A DNA stretch of 64,000 nucleotides from Ecdyonurus torrentis. Taxonomy: Eukaryota; Arthropoda; Insecta; Ephemeroptera; Heptageniidae. Below, one piece after another: positions 1 through 10,936 of the stretch (positions within the stretch are counted from its first letter, which is position 1; each line of letters opens with the position of its first letter). The translations under genes and the position numbers were made by a program. The notes under the pieces were generated by a model that did not search any database, was not told the origin of the DNA, and saw only the letters and a program-made list of their open reading frames with translations. The stretch is from positions 48,919,422-48,983,421 of the forward strand of contig OX439131.1 of assembly GCA_949318235.1 (NCBI GenBank), written 5' to 3'.

Positions 1-790
1 ACTGTTACGAAAAAGCTATTTGACTTCATTGATAAAACTATTTAACACTAAATAATCGTTATTATATGTTTTTATTTACAATCACATTTTAATGGAAGCG
101 TATAACCTCCCCCGCTCCCTATATTTTTTATATTTATTTTTATTATTATTTAAATAATAATATTTGAATATTGATATAATTCACAGCTATATTTTTCAAA
201 TATTTCCTATATTATGCTTTTTAATTCACTTTTTTTTTTTCTTATTTTAAAGTGTTGAAAATTAAAATTCAACAGGCAAAAAAAGAAAAGCTTAAAATTT
301 TCTTTTTTCTTTTTCTCTATTACAAAAAAAAAAAAGTTTCTCTTATATCTTTTTCTTTTCTTGTAGTTTGTGCTTTTTTACTTTATTTATATTTCTATTT
401 CATAACTTATTTTATGTATTTCAATTTTCTGTGCTATTTTATACCTATTAGTATTATTGTTGTTGTTATATTATTATTTTACAATTAATATCAAGAAAAA
501 AATAAGTTGAGAGTAATAATTTTATATTAGGTACTGTACCAAAACAAAACATTTTATTAAGGTATACATATCTCCTGTATTTGTACGGTGTGTACAGTAT
601 ATACCTATGATAAAATTTTAAATTCAGTGTGATTTTAATTTTATTGATATAATATATAAACCAAAGTGTTAATATTATTTAAATTTTATGCATGTTCATA
701 ATGTTTTTTATTATGTTGCATGCTATTATTTATTTTCTTACTTTTATTATTTAATTTTACTTCTAAAATTGACATACTATCTATGCATTG
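1..790. other. AT-rich, no gene seen
   Basis: F/L/Y-rich ORFs on T tracts only; no element ends or splice-bounded exon. Confidence 0.6.
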
Positions 791-791
791 T

Positions 792-1001
792 ATATATCAA
801 TGCTTCCGCGTCAAAAAATATTATTTGCACTTTCCACGAGCACGGCGAGTGGAGGATCTGCACTTTCCACCATGGAGCATCTGTAATGTTAATTTAATGG
901 CCGCTAGACCACGCACCGTGCTGCGTGGAAAGTGCAGATCCTCCACTCGCCGCGCTGGTGGAAAGTGCAAATAATCTTTTTTGACGCGGAAGCATGGATA
1001 T
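792..1001. mobile_element. Foldback MITE with about 79 bp arms
   Basis: Left arm 792-870 and right arm 925-1001 are near-perfect inverted copies, both holding GCTTCCGCGTCAAAAAA and two GCACTTTCCAC boxes around GGCGAGTGGAGGATCT. The 54 bp loop is unique. GC-rich arms in AT-rich flank; inserted among TA steps. No coding capacity: overlapping ORFs on both strands are arm translations. Confidence 0.85.
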
Positions 1002-1253
1002 ATATATTTATATATAATATATTTAATTATTTTAAATACAGTACTCAGTTTTGTACAATCACAAAGTGACTCAGGAAATGCCAATTTCACAAAATTCACA
1101 GTTATAACATTGGCATGAATTTTAATTGCTTTGGACCTTATTAATTTCACTGAGTATTTTACCAAATTGAGTAATTATTAAAGCAATACACTCAAAGAAT
1201 AAGCTGTAGTGTCAATACATATGTTCTGTACAAGCAAAAATGCAATAGTACAG

Positions 1254-1382
1254 CAAAGTACAGTGGCTGGCCAAAATTTTATTTGAGTACAATTTGCATA
1301 CCACACTACTATATGTTATCTTTATGGAAAAACCCTTCAACCACCGCTACCCTGTTCTTAAACTTTTGATCAGTGGTGCACT
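1254..1382. mobile_element. Family B MITE, degenerate copy
   Basis: Starts TACAGTGGCTGGCCAAAATT and ends AAACTTTTGATCAGTGGTG, with the family's internal ATGTTATCTTTATGGAAAAA. More diverged than the other copies. Confidence 0.6.
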
Positions 1383-1396
1383 AACCTGGTCTGCTA

Positions 1397-1916
1397 GGGC
1401 TTAAAGATGTGTAGAACTTGTTGAACAAAAAATTTGCTTATATCCTAACATACACCAGCCTTCTAGGAGGCTGAAGGTATAGCTTCTCTTTCCTCGCCCG
1501 CCATGCTGATGAGTCCCAGTAAGCACTGTATAGCCATGGGCGTAAGGGGGTCGAGTGGAAAAATGAGCAAAATTTGAGGTGAATTTAGTTCATACAATTT
1601 TTTTTCCGCCTACGTTGTAACCTTTATTGCTGCTTTAAAGCATGTGAATAAGCATTTTAATCTTGAATATAACACAAAATAATATTTTTAACATCCCCTA
1701 TAGTTGTCATGTAATCAGGGTAGTATATCAGAGATATAGTTCAGATGGATATATATCCATGAAATATTTTGCTGGCGATAAAAAAGAACTAAAAATCGTT
1801 AATGTAAATTTTTTATAATTTTTATCAGCAAATATTTTTCTATCAAATATATATAACTTATGTTTTACAATATCACAATAGTTTTAAAAAGTGAAAACCA
1901 ATTTTTAATAAATGGT

Positions 1917-1949
<33 letters not shown>

Positions 1950-2446
1950 CATAATTAATTTTGCAAAGGGATCAAAATAGAAAATATTTCAGAAATCATT
2001 TTGTCCAACTATTACTTCTTTATTATTATTATTATTATTATTATAAAAAAGAAAACGAAAAAAAAAAAAAAATCAAATATTTTCTCTACTCCCAGTTTCT
2101 GTAAGCTCATACTATCTCCCATTCCCCAATTTTTACTTATCATCTATGTGTTTTTTTATCAAGTCTTTACTATATAGTCATCTTACCTAAATATCAACGT
2201 TAATTTGACCAAAGTCATTTATTTCTAATTTATTCTCAATTCACAAAACAGCGTCAAACTCACTAGGCCAGCCACTCGCGCGGAAGTGAGCTGTGATGTC
2301 ATAAGCCCGCAACTGACATTTTGTAAATGTAAAATAAAATAGAACTCATAATGACTGTGGCCAAATCAACATTGATACTGATGAGGTATATATTATGTAT
2401 GTTAGGATATTAGATATGGTTTTTGTTCAACGGCTTTAACATTATA
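1397..2446. mobile_element. Family F MITE split by a hAT-related insertion
   Basis: The outer ends are inverted copies: GTTGAACAAAAAATTTGCTT near 1420 and the matching GGTTTTTGTTCAACGGC near 2420, each followed inward by TATCCTAACATAC. The palindromic core with TAAATATCAACGTTAATTTG and its inverse is at 2190-2400. Sequence from about 1455 to 2180 interrupts it and includes 1520-2010, which is similar to the hAT-like element at 56722-57589 in the opposite orientation. Confidence 0.6.
1520..2010 (-). mobile_element. Diverged relic of the 57 kb hAT-like element
   Basis: Shares many blocks, reverse-complemented, with 56960-57540: GTGGAAAAATGAGCAAAA, ACATCCCCTATAGTTGTCAT, TATATCAGAGATATAGTTC and GAAATCATTTTGTCCAACT. 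The CAGGGGCGGATCC terminus itself is not visible here. Confidence 0.65.
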
Positions 2447-2489
2447 ATTTGTCAATGCACATAATAATTTTTCTTTGGTGTATATACAG

Positions 2490-2780
2490 TATAAGGTGGT
2501 TTCATTCATGTTAAAGTCAGCGTAATAAGTGAGTACTAAATAACATTGGCCGGTATAGGAAAATGTTACATTTTGCAAGTTTCGCAATTTTTTTGAGAGC
2601 ATTGATGTTGTTAACAGGTTGAATTAGTACCTAAAGTATGCAAGAAAAATAAGAATGACCAAAAAACTGCTAAATTTCCAAAGAAAATAGCCAAAAACTA
2701 CATATTTTTATGTCCTATGCTGAGCATTGTTATTCATTGCTCAAGAAGAGCATCGAAAAGTACTCAGAATGACCTATAGT
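2490..2780 (-). mobile_element. Family A MITE (A1, diverged subfamily)
   Basis: Reverse orientation. Contains the family landmarks AACATTGGCCGGTATAGGAAA, ATTTTTTTGAGAGCATTGATG and GTCCTATGCTGAGCATTGTT (in pieces) in the expected order. Ends TATAAGG and CCTATA. Confidence 0.7.
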
Positions 2781-3060
2781 GTTTTGGATTTATTATTATT
2801 TTACAAAATTATGAAAATAATTACAAGATTTTAGTGATATTAAATTTTAAGTATTGTCTACCAGAATCTTTGATGAGATTTATCCATGGTGTATATAAAA
2901 TCTATTTGGTCTTTTTATTATTATATTATTATTAATCGTTTAGTGATTAAGCTTATATTATTCTAATTTATCAAATTATAAAAATGTTTTATTGCTTTAT
3001 TTCCTTTCAAATTTGTATTTATTTACACTGCAGGAAGTGAACAGTCTAATTTAAATATCT

Positions 3061-3780
3061 TAAAGGCATAGGCAAGAAAAAAAAAAACATTTACATAAAA
3101 AAAAAAAACTTGAGGGGACTTGCATAAATTACATTAAGTGGTCTCAAACCTCCATAAAAAATTCCAATGGAATTCACCCAACATTTTCATAAAAATCTTT
3201 GTCTGTTTCTGACATCATAATCAGGAATATTTTAATGCACATTGCATACTTGATACAATGTCCCTTACATGTCTTCCGACTCTTGGCTGTTTTTTTTTTA
3301 GACACTCGAGTTAAATTTTCCTCTATAGAACACTGCAATTGGCTATTTTATTTAAACTACTAATGCTGACTAAAGGTAAAAAACGATACAATGTATGACG
3401 TAAACAGAGATAACCACTTGGGCTCAGGTGACAACATGACCTCAAACCTTGTGAAGCATTATTAGTAATAGTATTAGTAATAGTAGTATAGCTGCTCAAT
3501 CACTAACGAGGCGCTACAGTGTAAAAGTTTATATTATGCTCCTCTACAAATTTATACATGGAGTCGGAAGACATGTAAAGAACATTGTACTCTATAGTAT
3601 TTTCATACTCTCTTTATGATGGGGCTAAATTTGCAATCTGATAAAAATTGTCACCAGTTTTGTGTAGATCCCATTTTGTGTTTAAAGGGTAGAGACATTG
3701 CGCAGTGGTAAAAATATCACTGTCACAATAAAAACGAGAGTTTTTTTACACACTGTCTTTTTTACCTTAAAGTGCTCCTG
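3061..3780. mobile_element. Family G MITE interrupted by another MITE
   Basis: Landmarks shared with 13815-14168 and 32283-32612: ACTTGAGGGGACTTGCATAAA, CAACATTTTCATA, GGGGCTAAATTTGC, TAAAAATTGTCACCAGTTTT and CCCATTTTGTGTTTA. Here the middle is split by 3251-3597. Confidence 0.65.
3251..3597. mobile_element. MITE inserted in family G, TA duplication
   Basis: Inverted ends containing ACATGTCTTCCGACTC and GAGTCGGAAGACATGT, with flanking TA on each side (GCATA left, TAGTATTTT right). About 35 bp TIRs with a few mismatches. No ORF. Confidence 0.7.
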
Positions 3781-4360
3781 GTGTCAAAAAAATTAAATAA
3801 AAAATGTAAAAATAATGAGATGGGACCATTATATGTACACATATTGTATCCTTCAACCCTTCTGTAGCCTCACAAACTGGGGTTTGAATAACTGTAAAGT
3901 ATATAGGCAATATTAGGATGAATTGATGACGTCAACAATTCCACAATAGAAATATAGAAATTGTAGCGCGGGTTGCCTACTTCACAAGTTGTCTCCCTGA
4001 GCAAAAAGGAACAAACAGATTGAGGAAATGAAAAACAATTAATTTTATACATGCAATTTTATTTTTTTATTTCTCATATAACTTTTATTTGATATATTAT
4101 TAGTACATTTTAATTTTAAGTAACCTAGTTTCTAATTAAAATAAAAATATTTGGGTTGAGATGAGTGAAAAGATGCTTATATGCATTTGACTCTCAATAT
4201 GTATGATCTTTGTATTTGTTTTTAAAAAAATAAAATCCTTTGAAAATGAAATTGAATTGAGTACTGACAGGTTAAGACACAAAATATGTGTATTTACAAT
4301 GGTCCTATCTCATGATTTATCATTGAGAAGAAATTTGTTTTTGAAGCCAGGGGCTCTTTA
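3766..4360. mobile_element. Family M/L composite MITE
   Basis: About 80 bp inverted ends: CTTAAAGTGCTCCTGG...GAGATGGGACCATT at left and AATGGTCCTATCTCATGA...CAGGGGCTCTTTAA at right. Inside is an L block (3845-4060: TTCTGTAGCCTCACAAACTG, ATGACGTCAACAATTCC) that recurs inverted at 43668-43845. Confidence 0.65.
4130..4262 (+). mobile_element. Possible LINE 3' end inside family M
   Basis: AAAATAAAATCCTTTGAAAAT followed by GAAATTGAATTGA resembles the A-rich GAAATTGAA-type 3' ends of CR1/Jockey-like LINEs. Only a tail is visible; identification is weak. Confidence 0.3.
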
Positions 4361-4372
4361 ATCATTAAAAAA

Positions 4373-4375
<3 letters not shown>

Positions 4376-4434
<59 letters not shown>
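4376..4434. repeat. (TA)n microsatellite
   Basis: Pure TA run of about 58 bp between family M and family B copies. Confidence 0.95.
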
Positions 4435-4436
<2 letters not shown>

Positions 4437-4499
4437 CTTTTCATTTATTGTTGTCTATGGCTTAGAGTTGTGCAAAAGGTAACATTGTTATTCACTGTA

Positions 4500-4620
4500 C
4501 AGCTTGTGGCAAAAGTTTGAGAACAATATGTTACAGGCATAACGACATCTATGCTATCTATATAGGAAAACAAAGTGGCCACTGCATGCAGCCCTGTTCT
4601 TAAATTTCTGTTCAGATCTG
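4500..4620. mobile_element. Family B MITE, TA duplication
   Basis: CAGCTTGTGGCAAAAGTTTG at left and TTAAATTTCTGTTCAGATCTG at right, flanked by TA. Tc1/mariner-like by TIR and target. Confidence 0.75.
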
Positions 4621-4629
4621 TACAACATA

Positions 4630-6402
4630 TAATTTTGTTGTTGGCTGTTCACTATACTTTTACTATGATGTAACCTCTGTAGTGCAGCTTATAGTTTTTG
4701 TAAAGTAACTTTGCTTTACGACATAACTACATTACAGGCTTTTTTTTTTTTTTTTTATGGCCAAAATATGATTTTTTTTTTTTTTCAATTGTATTATTGC
4801 TTTTCATTCCATTGATAAATCTCATCAATATTAAATAATAATGAAAGCTGTTTGTGATACAATTTAAAAAAGTGATAAGTATTAAAAATATATTTTTATA
4901 TTGCATGTATATTATGGGTGATAGTATAGATTAAAGAAATATATATTATAAAAAAATATATATACTACTTTCAAAGTTATCATATCACATTCATTGTTAA
5001 ATTATATTTTAATATTCTATTTATAATTCCAAAATAACAATGAATAAAATGAAATATTTTGAAAGTGGTTTATTGTTTTTAGGTTCCTGAAAATGTTTAA
5101 TAAAAATATGATTTTTACAATAAAAAAAAAAAAATGTCATTATTTTACCCAATTCTGTTGCCACAAATAAGTAGTTTATTCGATTAAAGGTTATATGGTT
5201 TGATGTTTGATGGTAAAGGTTAATTTTGTAAGTATATGGTACAAGGTTTATATTACAGTAGATCTGAGTTTGTGTGTGTGTGTGTGTGTGTGTAGTTATT
5301 ATTATTTTTTTTAATTTCTCATTCTTTTTTTTTTCTTCTCTGTGATTTTTTCCTTTTCTTCTCAAAACTTTACCCTTTTATATATATATATATAATATAG
5401 GCATATATATAAATATATATATAATATATATTTATGCCAATATATATAATGTATACTAATGAAATTCATAGGAATAAGGAGACGTTGCAGTTAATGAATT
5501 ATTATAAAGAATATTTTTGACTATATAGTTCATCTCTTTGATATTAGAGTTTTTGCTTTTACAAGACAAACTAAAAGTTTACCAGTAAGAGGGCAAAAAA
5601 AAAAGTGCTATGCGAGTAATTAAAGTTTATGCATGTTAAGTGTGTGCGTATATATACATACTTGAATACATGAATAAAAAACATTATGTTTGTTCAAACA
5701 TATAGTGTACTTTGGAGTGAAAGATGATATCGTTTTATAAGAAACAGTTTTTTTTTTTTTTTTCCTTAGTTTGCATAGTTTTTTATGCTGGTGAAAAGTT
5801 TGGTAGAATTTAAGGTCATGTGATGTTTAGGAAACAATAGTAAATTAATTTAAAATTTAATTAAACTCCTGCAATAAGTATAAGTATTTTGTTATGTGTC
5901 TATACATATATTTATTTGGCGATTGTTTTTGTTGGCGTGTACATTTTTTTTAGCGTTTTATTGCCACTTTTTGGTATCAGATTTATTCACATAAAAAGTA
6001 ATTTATAGAGTATGATGCACTGTAGAATATTATTTATATTCAAATAACTTAAATAAATATTAATTCATTTTTGTTAAATAAAAAAGTTGTATTTTTTTTT
6101 TTAAATGATTAAAAAAAAAATAAATAAATAAAGTAAAATTGTTACTATACATTTTCCATTCTGTCTGGCACACATAAGTTTGTTCTTGTAAAGTAAAGTG
6201 AGTGTATTTAACAATAATTTGATCGCCCCCCCCCCCCCCCCACAAAAAAAAATGGTTGTTTTTTTGAAATAATAAAAATGCTGTTGAGCATAATTTTTTT
6301 TTTATATATATTTATTTAAATAATTTTTTGTGTGTGAATTTTGTCCATTATTATCAGGTCTAAAGTTCTAAACAAAGCATTAACAATGATCAACCTTATT
6401 TT

Positions 6403-6498
<96 letters not shown>

Positions 6499-7040
6499 GT
6501 CGTGATCAGTGATGTTCTTAAGAAAGGAAAAATATCGAAGCTTAATTGGCTTAATATTTGTGTTTAGTTTGCAGAACAAATTTTAGTTTTTAGTTTTCTT
6601 AAAAAATATCTAGCACATCAAAGATGCGCCTGCAAGGACTTTACACACACACATAACACATAGCATTTGGACGAAGTGAGCGCATCACTCTAACACACTC
6701 AGGGTTGACCTGGCAGGTAAAAGTCATGCGAGAGAACGGATTACAAAATGTGGAGACAATATATAGTTATCTCCAGAATGTCTCAAATTTATACGTAAAT
6801 GGAACTATGCTTAAATTTGTCAGATATGAAAAAATGATCTTACAAATTATATGGTTCCAAAATGGTTCCGGAACCGTTCCGAACCATTATGCAACAGTTC
6901 AGGCCAAAATGGAACCATTATTGTGCAACAGGGGAGCCGACGAGGAAAAAAAAATTGGTGTTGACTTCAATAAAAAAATAATCATGCATTTAAAAAATAT
7001 ATACATTACTCTCCGACTTTATTCATGATCATCCTTATAC
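4630..7040. other. AT-rich intergenic, microsatellites only
   Basis: Holds T tracts, (TG)n at 5270-5293, a C run at 6226-6241 and two (TA)n tracts (6405-6494). A repeated GGTTCCAAAATGGTTCCGGAA motif near 6850-6920 is locally palindromic. I see no splice-bounded exon here. Confidence 0.6.
6405..6494. repeat. (TA)n microsatellite
   Basis: About 90 bp of TA with two short interruptions; source of spurious YIYI-type ORFs. Confidence 0.95.
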
Positions 7041-7047
7041 ATATGTA

Positions 7048-7169
7048 CAGCTCTCGTCAAAAGTTTGGGAACCATTTGTATAGGCAACCTGTAACCACAC
7101 TTTGTTATCTTTATAGGACAAAGCTACGGCCACGCCGCTGCCCCGTTCTTAAACTTTTGGCCAGAGCTG
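7048..7169. mobile_element. Family B MITE, TA duplication
   Basis: CAGCTCTCGTCAAAAGTTTG left, CTTTTGGCCAGAGCTG right, flanked by TA; internal GTATAGGCAACC and CCGCTGCCCCGTTC as in other copies. Confidence 0.85.
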
Positions 7170-7397
7170 TACCTTTAGTTTTTTCTTTTAAAAATTTAAT
7201 GTGACTTAATAATTATTATTATTGAGATATGGAGTTGGAGGCTGCAGCTATTGGAGTTATTGCGGTATAAATTATCACTATCTGCGATGTATGAGAAAAA
7301 CTCTCACTGCTTATACATAATGTTTTACAATATTTTTCATCTTAATAGCGTGGGGTACTTATTATTTTGTTTTTCTATAGTTTGCAAACTATATATA

Positions 7398-7643
7398 TCA
7401 TGATTTTATAAGGCTGCTACTACATAATAATATCTTGTCCTGGATAGAGCAAAGAAAGACGTTTAAACAAAAAAAGAGACACCCCCTAATTTTAAGATAC
7501 CTAGATGCACGAAGGGCTGCATAGTTGCAGGCGGCGATTATAACAGCCGAAAGGCCAAGCAGAGCACATTGAATTTTCCGGCTTTGATTTAAAAATCTCG
7601 CTTCCAGGACGATAGTGATAAAGACAACGAAAATAACATACAT
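7398..7643 (-). CDS. Possible small ORF with two hydrophobic segments (uncertain)
   Basis: 81 codons on the minus strand. They begin MYVIFVVFITIVLEARFLNQ, a hydrophobic N-terminus like a signal anchor, followed by a second hydrophobic stretch (CALLGLSAVIIAACNYAAL). The patch is GC-richer than its surroundings, as the exons in this window are, and a possible donor GTATCT follows ...ALRAS. It could be the first exon of a minus-strand gene or a chance ORF. No family recognised. Confidence 0.25.
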   Translation of the reverse strand: MYVIFVVFITIVLEARFLNQSRKIQCALLGLSAVIIAACNYAALRASRYLKIRGCLFFCLNVFLCSIQDKILLCSSSLIKS

Positions 7644-8659
7644 ATTTACTCAACTTAGAATATTATATTATATATACTTGTTGTACGAACGAGACATATA
7701 TAAAAATTATCGCTTAATTTTTACAGTTTCATTTTGTCACACGGCAATAAATTATAAATACGATGCCTGATAAAACTGCCGTTCATATGTCCCGCATATT
7801 TGTTTTGTTCTGCTTTGCTATTTTTCATCGGGAGGAGACTATTGAATCCTATAATTATTGAAATTTCAGTTTGATAGAGAGGAAAGCAAATATAAATATT
7901 AAAACGGAGAGGAAGGAGAGCGAGAGAGAGAATATGGACGGCTGCGTGCCTCTTTCCCTGCTTACTAAAATTATATATAATACCCTACCGGAAGTTTCCC
8001 ATCGATCCCAGAGGGAAATCCCATGGGGTTTTCAGATTTACCATGGGATTTTCAGCTTTACCCATGGATTTTACTATTTCCCAATCCCAAAGAGTTTCCC
8101 ACTGACTATTGTCCATGGTTTTCCATGGACATTTTTTTGACTCTAAAAATGAAAAATATGGGTCTTCTTAAAAAATATCAGTATTTTAGTAAAAAAAAAA
8201 AAAAATTATTATTATAATTTTTTTTTTTTTTTTGGTATAGGCAGTGATATATTATTTAATTACTGTTGCGTTCGGGGATTTTTTTTTCTTATTATGTAGA
8301 ATAAATTAAAATGTATTTAAAAATATTATTTTTTTGAAATTTGCCAACATTACATTTCCATTATTATCCACTTTCGCGATCAAAAACTTTTATAAAAAAA
8401 AAACTTTTATCTATTAAAATAAAATACTTTAGAAAACACGTGTATAAATATATTATAGTTTGATTTACTTTTGACTGCAAATATAGAGATTTAACTTATT
8501 TATTAAACACAATAAGAAATAAATAAACCAATAAAGTGAGATTTTTTTATCTTAAAAGTTCAATAAAATTTATATTTTAATATTTTATTAACTTTTTATT
8601 TTCTGAAATTTAATATACTACTATTTATTTACAAAATAGAGAATAAAATTCAAAGTTTA

Positions 8660-9020
8660 AATTCACCGCGGGGAAGGGGCAACAAACATGGCCGCCGCGC
8701 GCTCGGTTGGCCTCATGGTAGTTTGGAAAAATGGCGTCTTTTACATTGTGTGTGTCGACGTCGCTCTACAAGATTTGTTAAGTGAGGCCAGTAAAGTCAA
8801 GTCTGGATGGAATAGAAGATTGTTTTTATTTAAGGGAAGTGTGAATTACTTATTTTGTGACATTTTAAATGTAAGAATATGTGTACTTTGTGTTTTATTT
8901 CTGTTTGTATGGGTCTGCACGTATGCACGCCGCGATGCTATGGGGACGCCATTACCGCTCCACGGCAAAACACGTACACGAGCGCGTGTTACCGATATTC
9001 CAAGGAGGTTTGAGTTATAA
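8660..9020 (+). promoter_or_regulatory. GC-rich promoter/first-exon-like patch
   Basis: An abrupt GC- and CpG-rich island in AT-rich sequence. It has the start context AACAAACATGGCCGCC at 8688 and a second AAAAATGGCGTC about 40 bp on; both resemble the YY1-type AANATGGCG element seen at metazoan promoters. The ORF from 8688 runs 110 codons, and a donor-like GTAAGA at 8872 would end a first coding exon after 61 codons. It lies inside the TIR element 7981-9719, so it may be a captured or fortuitous fragment. No product recognised. Confidence 0.35.
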
Positions 9021-9151
9021 CTAAATTATTGCTTGTTTCTTTAATTGGTGAGTAAAAATAATTTGTTATCTACATGGTAAAGGGTCATTTGCATAAAATT
9101 GTTGTTATGAGAATATTTTTCAAAAATTGTAAACAAATGTAAAAGAAATTG

Positions 9152-9235
9152 TCGCGGATCTCTGCCTATTTTAACGTAAATAAATGTTATATATTTTTTT
9201 TAGTTCTGCACGTTAAAGTAGGCAAGGGATCACCC
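9152..9235. repeat. Short inverted repeat within family H
   Basis: GGATCTCTGCCTATTTTAAC near 9157 is mirrored by GTTAAAGTAGGCAAGGGATC near 9212 around an AT-rich loop. Function unknown. Confidence 0.6.
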
Positions 9236-9828
9236 GCCACATACTTATACATATAATATATACTTGCATATTGGGTACGGGTTATGTAATTTTGAAAAAT
9301 AAAGAGAAATTTGTAAAATTTCAATGAATTATTTTGCATGAATGTATGGTATATTTTATTGTATAGTATATTTTATATGTATATTATCAATATAATTGAA
9401 TTAGAAATTTTTTCAATGCCTCAAATTAGTGTTCAATTTTTTTAACATGTTTATTCTTATTAAAAGAAATATTGATCACTAATTTCTGGCATTGAACAAA
9501 TTTCTAGCCAATTGTAAATAATATTTTGCAAGTGAAAATTCAAATATGAGTGTAATTTGCATGGGGATTTCGCTGCGGGAGAGAATTCCATGGGCAGAAG
9601 CACCCGCTCAAATTTCCCATAAGTGGGAAATTTGAGCTGGGATTTCTGTCCATGGGAAATATTTCCCGTGGCGAAATCCCCATGGGAAAAATTCCCAATG
9701 GGAAACTTCCGGTAGGGTAATAATAAGTTTCATCAAGTATGTGATAGTTACGAACTATAGTAAGGAATTTATCTTAGCGTCTGTCATGATCGCAAGGTTG
9801 AAGGTTCGATACCATCTCACGTTTCGTT

Positions 9829-9829
<1 letters not shown>

Positions 9830-9873
<44 letters not shown>
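9830..9873. repeat. Poly(T) tract
   Basis: About 44 T residues just upstream of the 973 bp foldback. Confidence 0.95.
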
Positions 9874-9875
<2 letters not shown>

Positions 9876-9955
9876 CTTTCTTAATTTTTTAACATTAATT
9901 CGTTTAATTTAATTTTAATTTTTTTAATTTTAATTTAATATAATGCAAAAGAAAA

Positions 9956-10928
9956 GGTAATGGTCTACGGTGCGCACCACACCTCCCAAAAAATTGGTCC
10001 GTGACGAATGCCTACTATAATAACGAGGTCTAGTGTGCGCACCACCTAGGCGGAGCCAATATGCAGCAGGTCTACGGTGCGCACCACCTTGGAGAAGCAA
10101 AAAGTGCCGTGCTGCCGCGCGGCTGCCGCACCTCAGGTCTAGTGTGTGCACCACCTTGCCTCAGGTCTACTGTGTGCACCACCTTCCCAGCTTGCCTCAG
10201 GTCTACTGAGTGCACCACCTTCCCAGCTTGCCCCGCGCTGCCTCAGGTCTAGTGTGTGCACCACCTTGCCTCAGGTCTACTGTGTGCACCACCTAGAATC
10301 AAGTCTATGGTGTGCACCACCTAACATCTGGTCTACGGTGCGCACCACCTAGCATCTGGTCTATGGTGTGCACCAGCTTGCATCAAGTTTAAGTTGTGCA
10401 AGGGTGCGATGCAAGGTGGTGCGCACCGTAGACCAGATGCAAGGGGGTGCACACCGTAGACTAGATGCTAGGTGGTGCACACCGTAGACTAGATGCTAGG
10501 TGGTGCACACCATAGACTTGATGATAGGTGGTGCACACCGTAGACTTGATGCAAGGTGGTGCACACCGTAGACCAGATGCAAGGTGGTGCACACCGTAGA
10601 CCAGATGCAAGGTGGTGCACACCGTAGACTTGATGCTAGGTGGTGCACTCAGTAGACTTGAGGCAAGTTGGGAAGGTGGTGCACACAGTAGACCTGAGGC
10701 AAGGTGGTGCACACACTAGACCTGCGGCAAGGTGGTGCACACACTATAGACCTGAGGTGCGGCGGCCGCGCGGCAGCACGGCACTTTTTGCTTCTCCAAG
10801 GTGGTGCGCACCGTAGACCTGCTGCATATTGGCTCCGCCTAGGTGGTGCGCACACTAGACCTCGTTATTAGTAGGCATTCGTCACGGACCAATTTTTTGG
10901 GAGGTGGTGCGCACCGTAGACCATTACC
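9956..10928. mobile_element. 973 bp foldback made of GGTCTAC..GCACCACC boxes, 8 bp TSD
   Basis: Terminal GGTAATGGTCTACGGTGCGC is mirrored at the right end. Both sides carry the target duplication AAAGAAAA (9948-9955 and 10929-10936). Each arm consists of a terminal unique part (CCAAAAAATTGGTCCGTGACG, AGTGCCGTGCTGCCGCG) and a run of about 20 bp boxes GGTCTACtGTGtGCACCACC spaced by 8-20 bp. Arms face each other around about 10400. 8 bp duplications are typical of hAT, P and Merlin superfamilies. ORFs here are box translations (VCTTLP repeats), not genes. Confidence 0.88.
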
Positions 10929-10936
10929 AAAGAAAA

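Larger units (their letters stand above)
7981..9719. mobile_element. Family H element, 22 bp perfect TIRs
   Basis: Begins TACCCTACCGGAAGTTTCCC and ends GGGAAACTTCCGGTAGGGTA, perfect over 22 bp; TA is the likely target. Subterminal regions on both sides are rich in CCATGG and GGGAAA motifs (8000-8130, 9560-9700). The 1.74 kb interior is mostly AT-rich and non-coding but contains the GC-rich patch at 8660-9020. No transposase. Confidence 0.75.

Noticed and set aside
6705..7028. 107-residue ORF
   Set aside because: No splice context or protein-like pattern; part is a GGTTCC palindromic repeat.
10061..10855. Several ORFs with VCTTLP/CAPPC repeats on both strands
   Set aside because: They are translations of the 20 bp boxes in the foldback 9956-10928, open on both strands because of the mirror symmetry.
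9956..10928. CRISPR-like array (about 20 bp repeats with short spacers)
   Set aside because: Spacers are too short and irregular, repeats invert at the centre, the sequence context is eukaryotic, and a target-site duplication is present.
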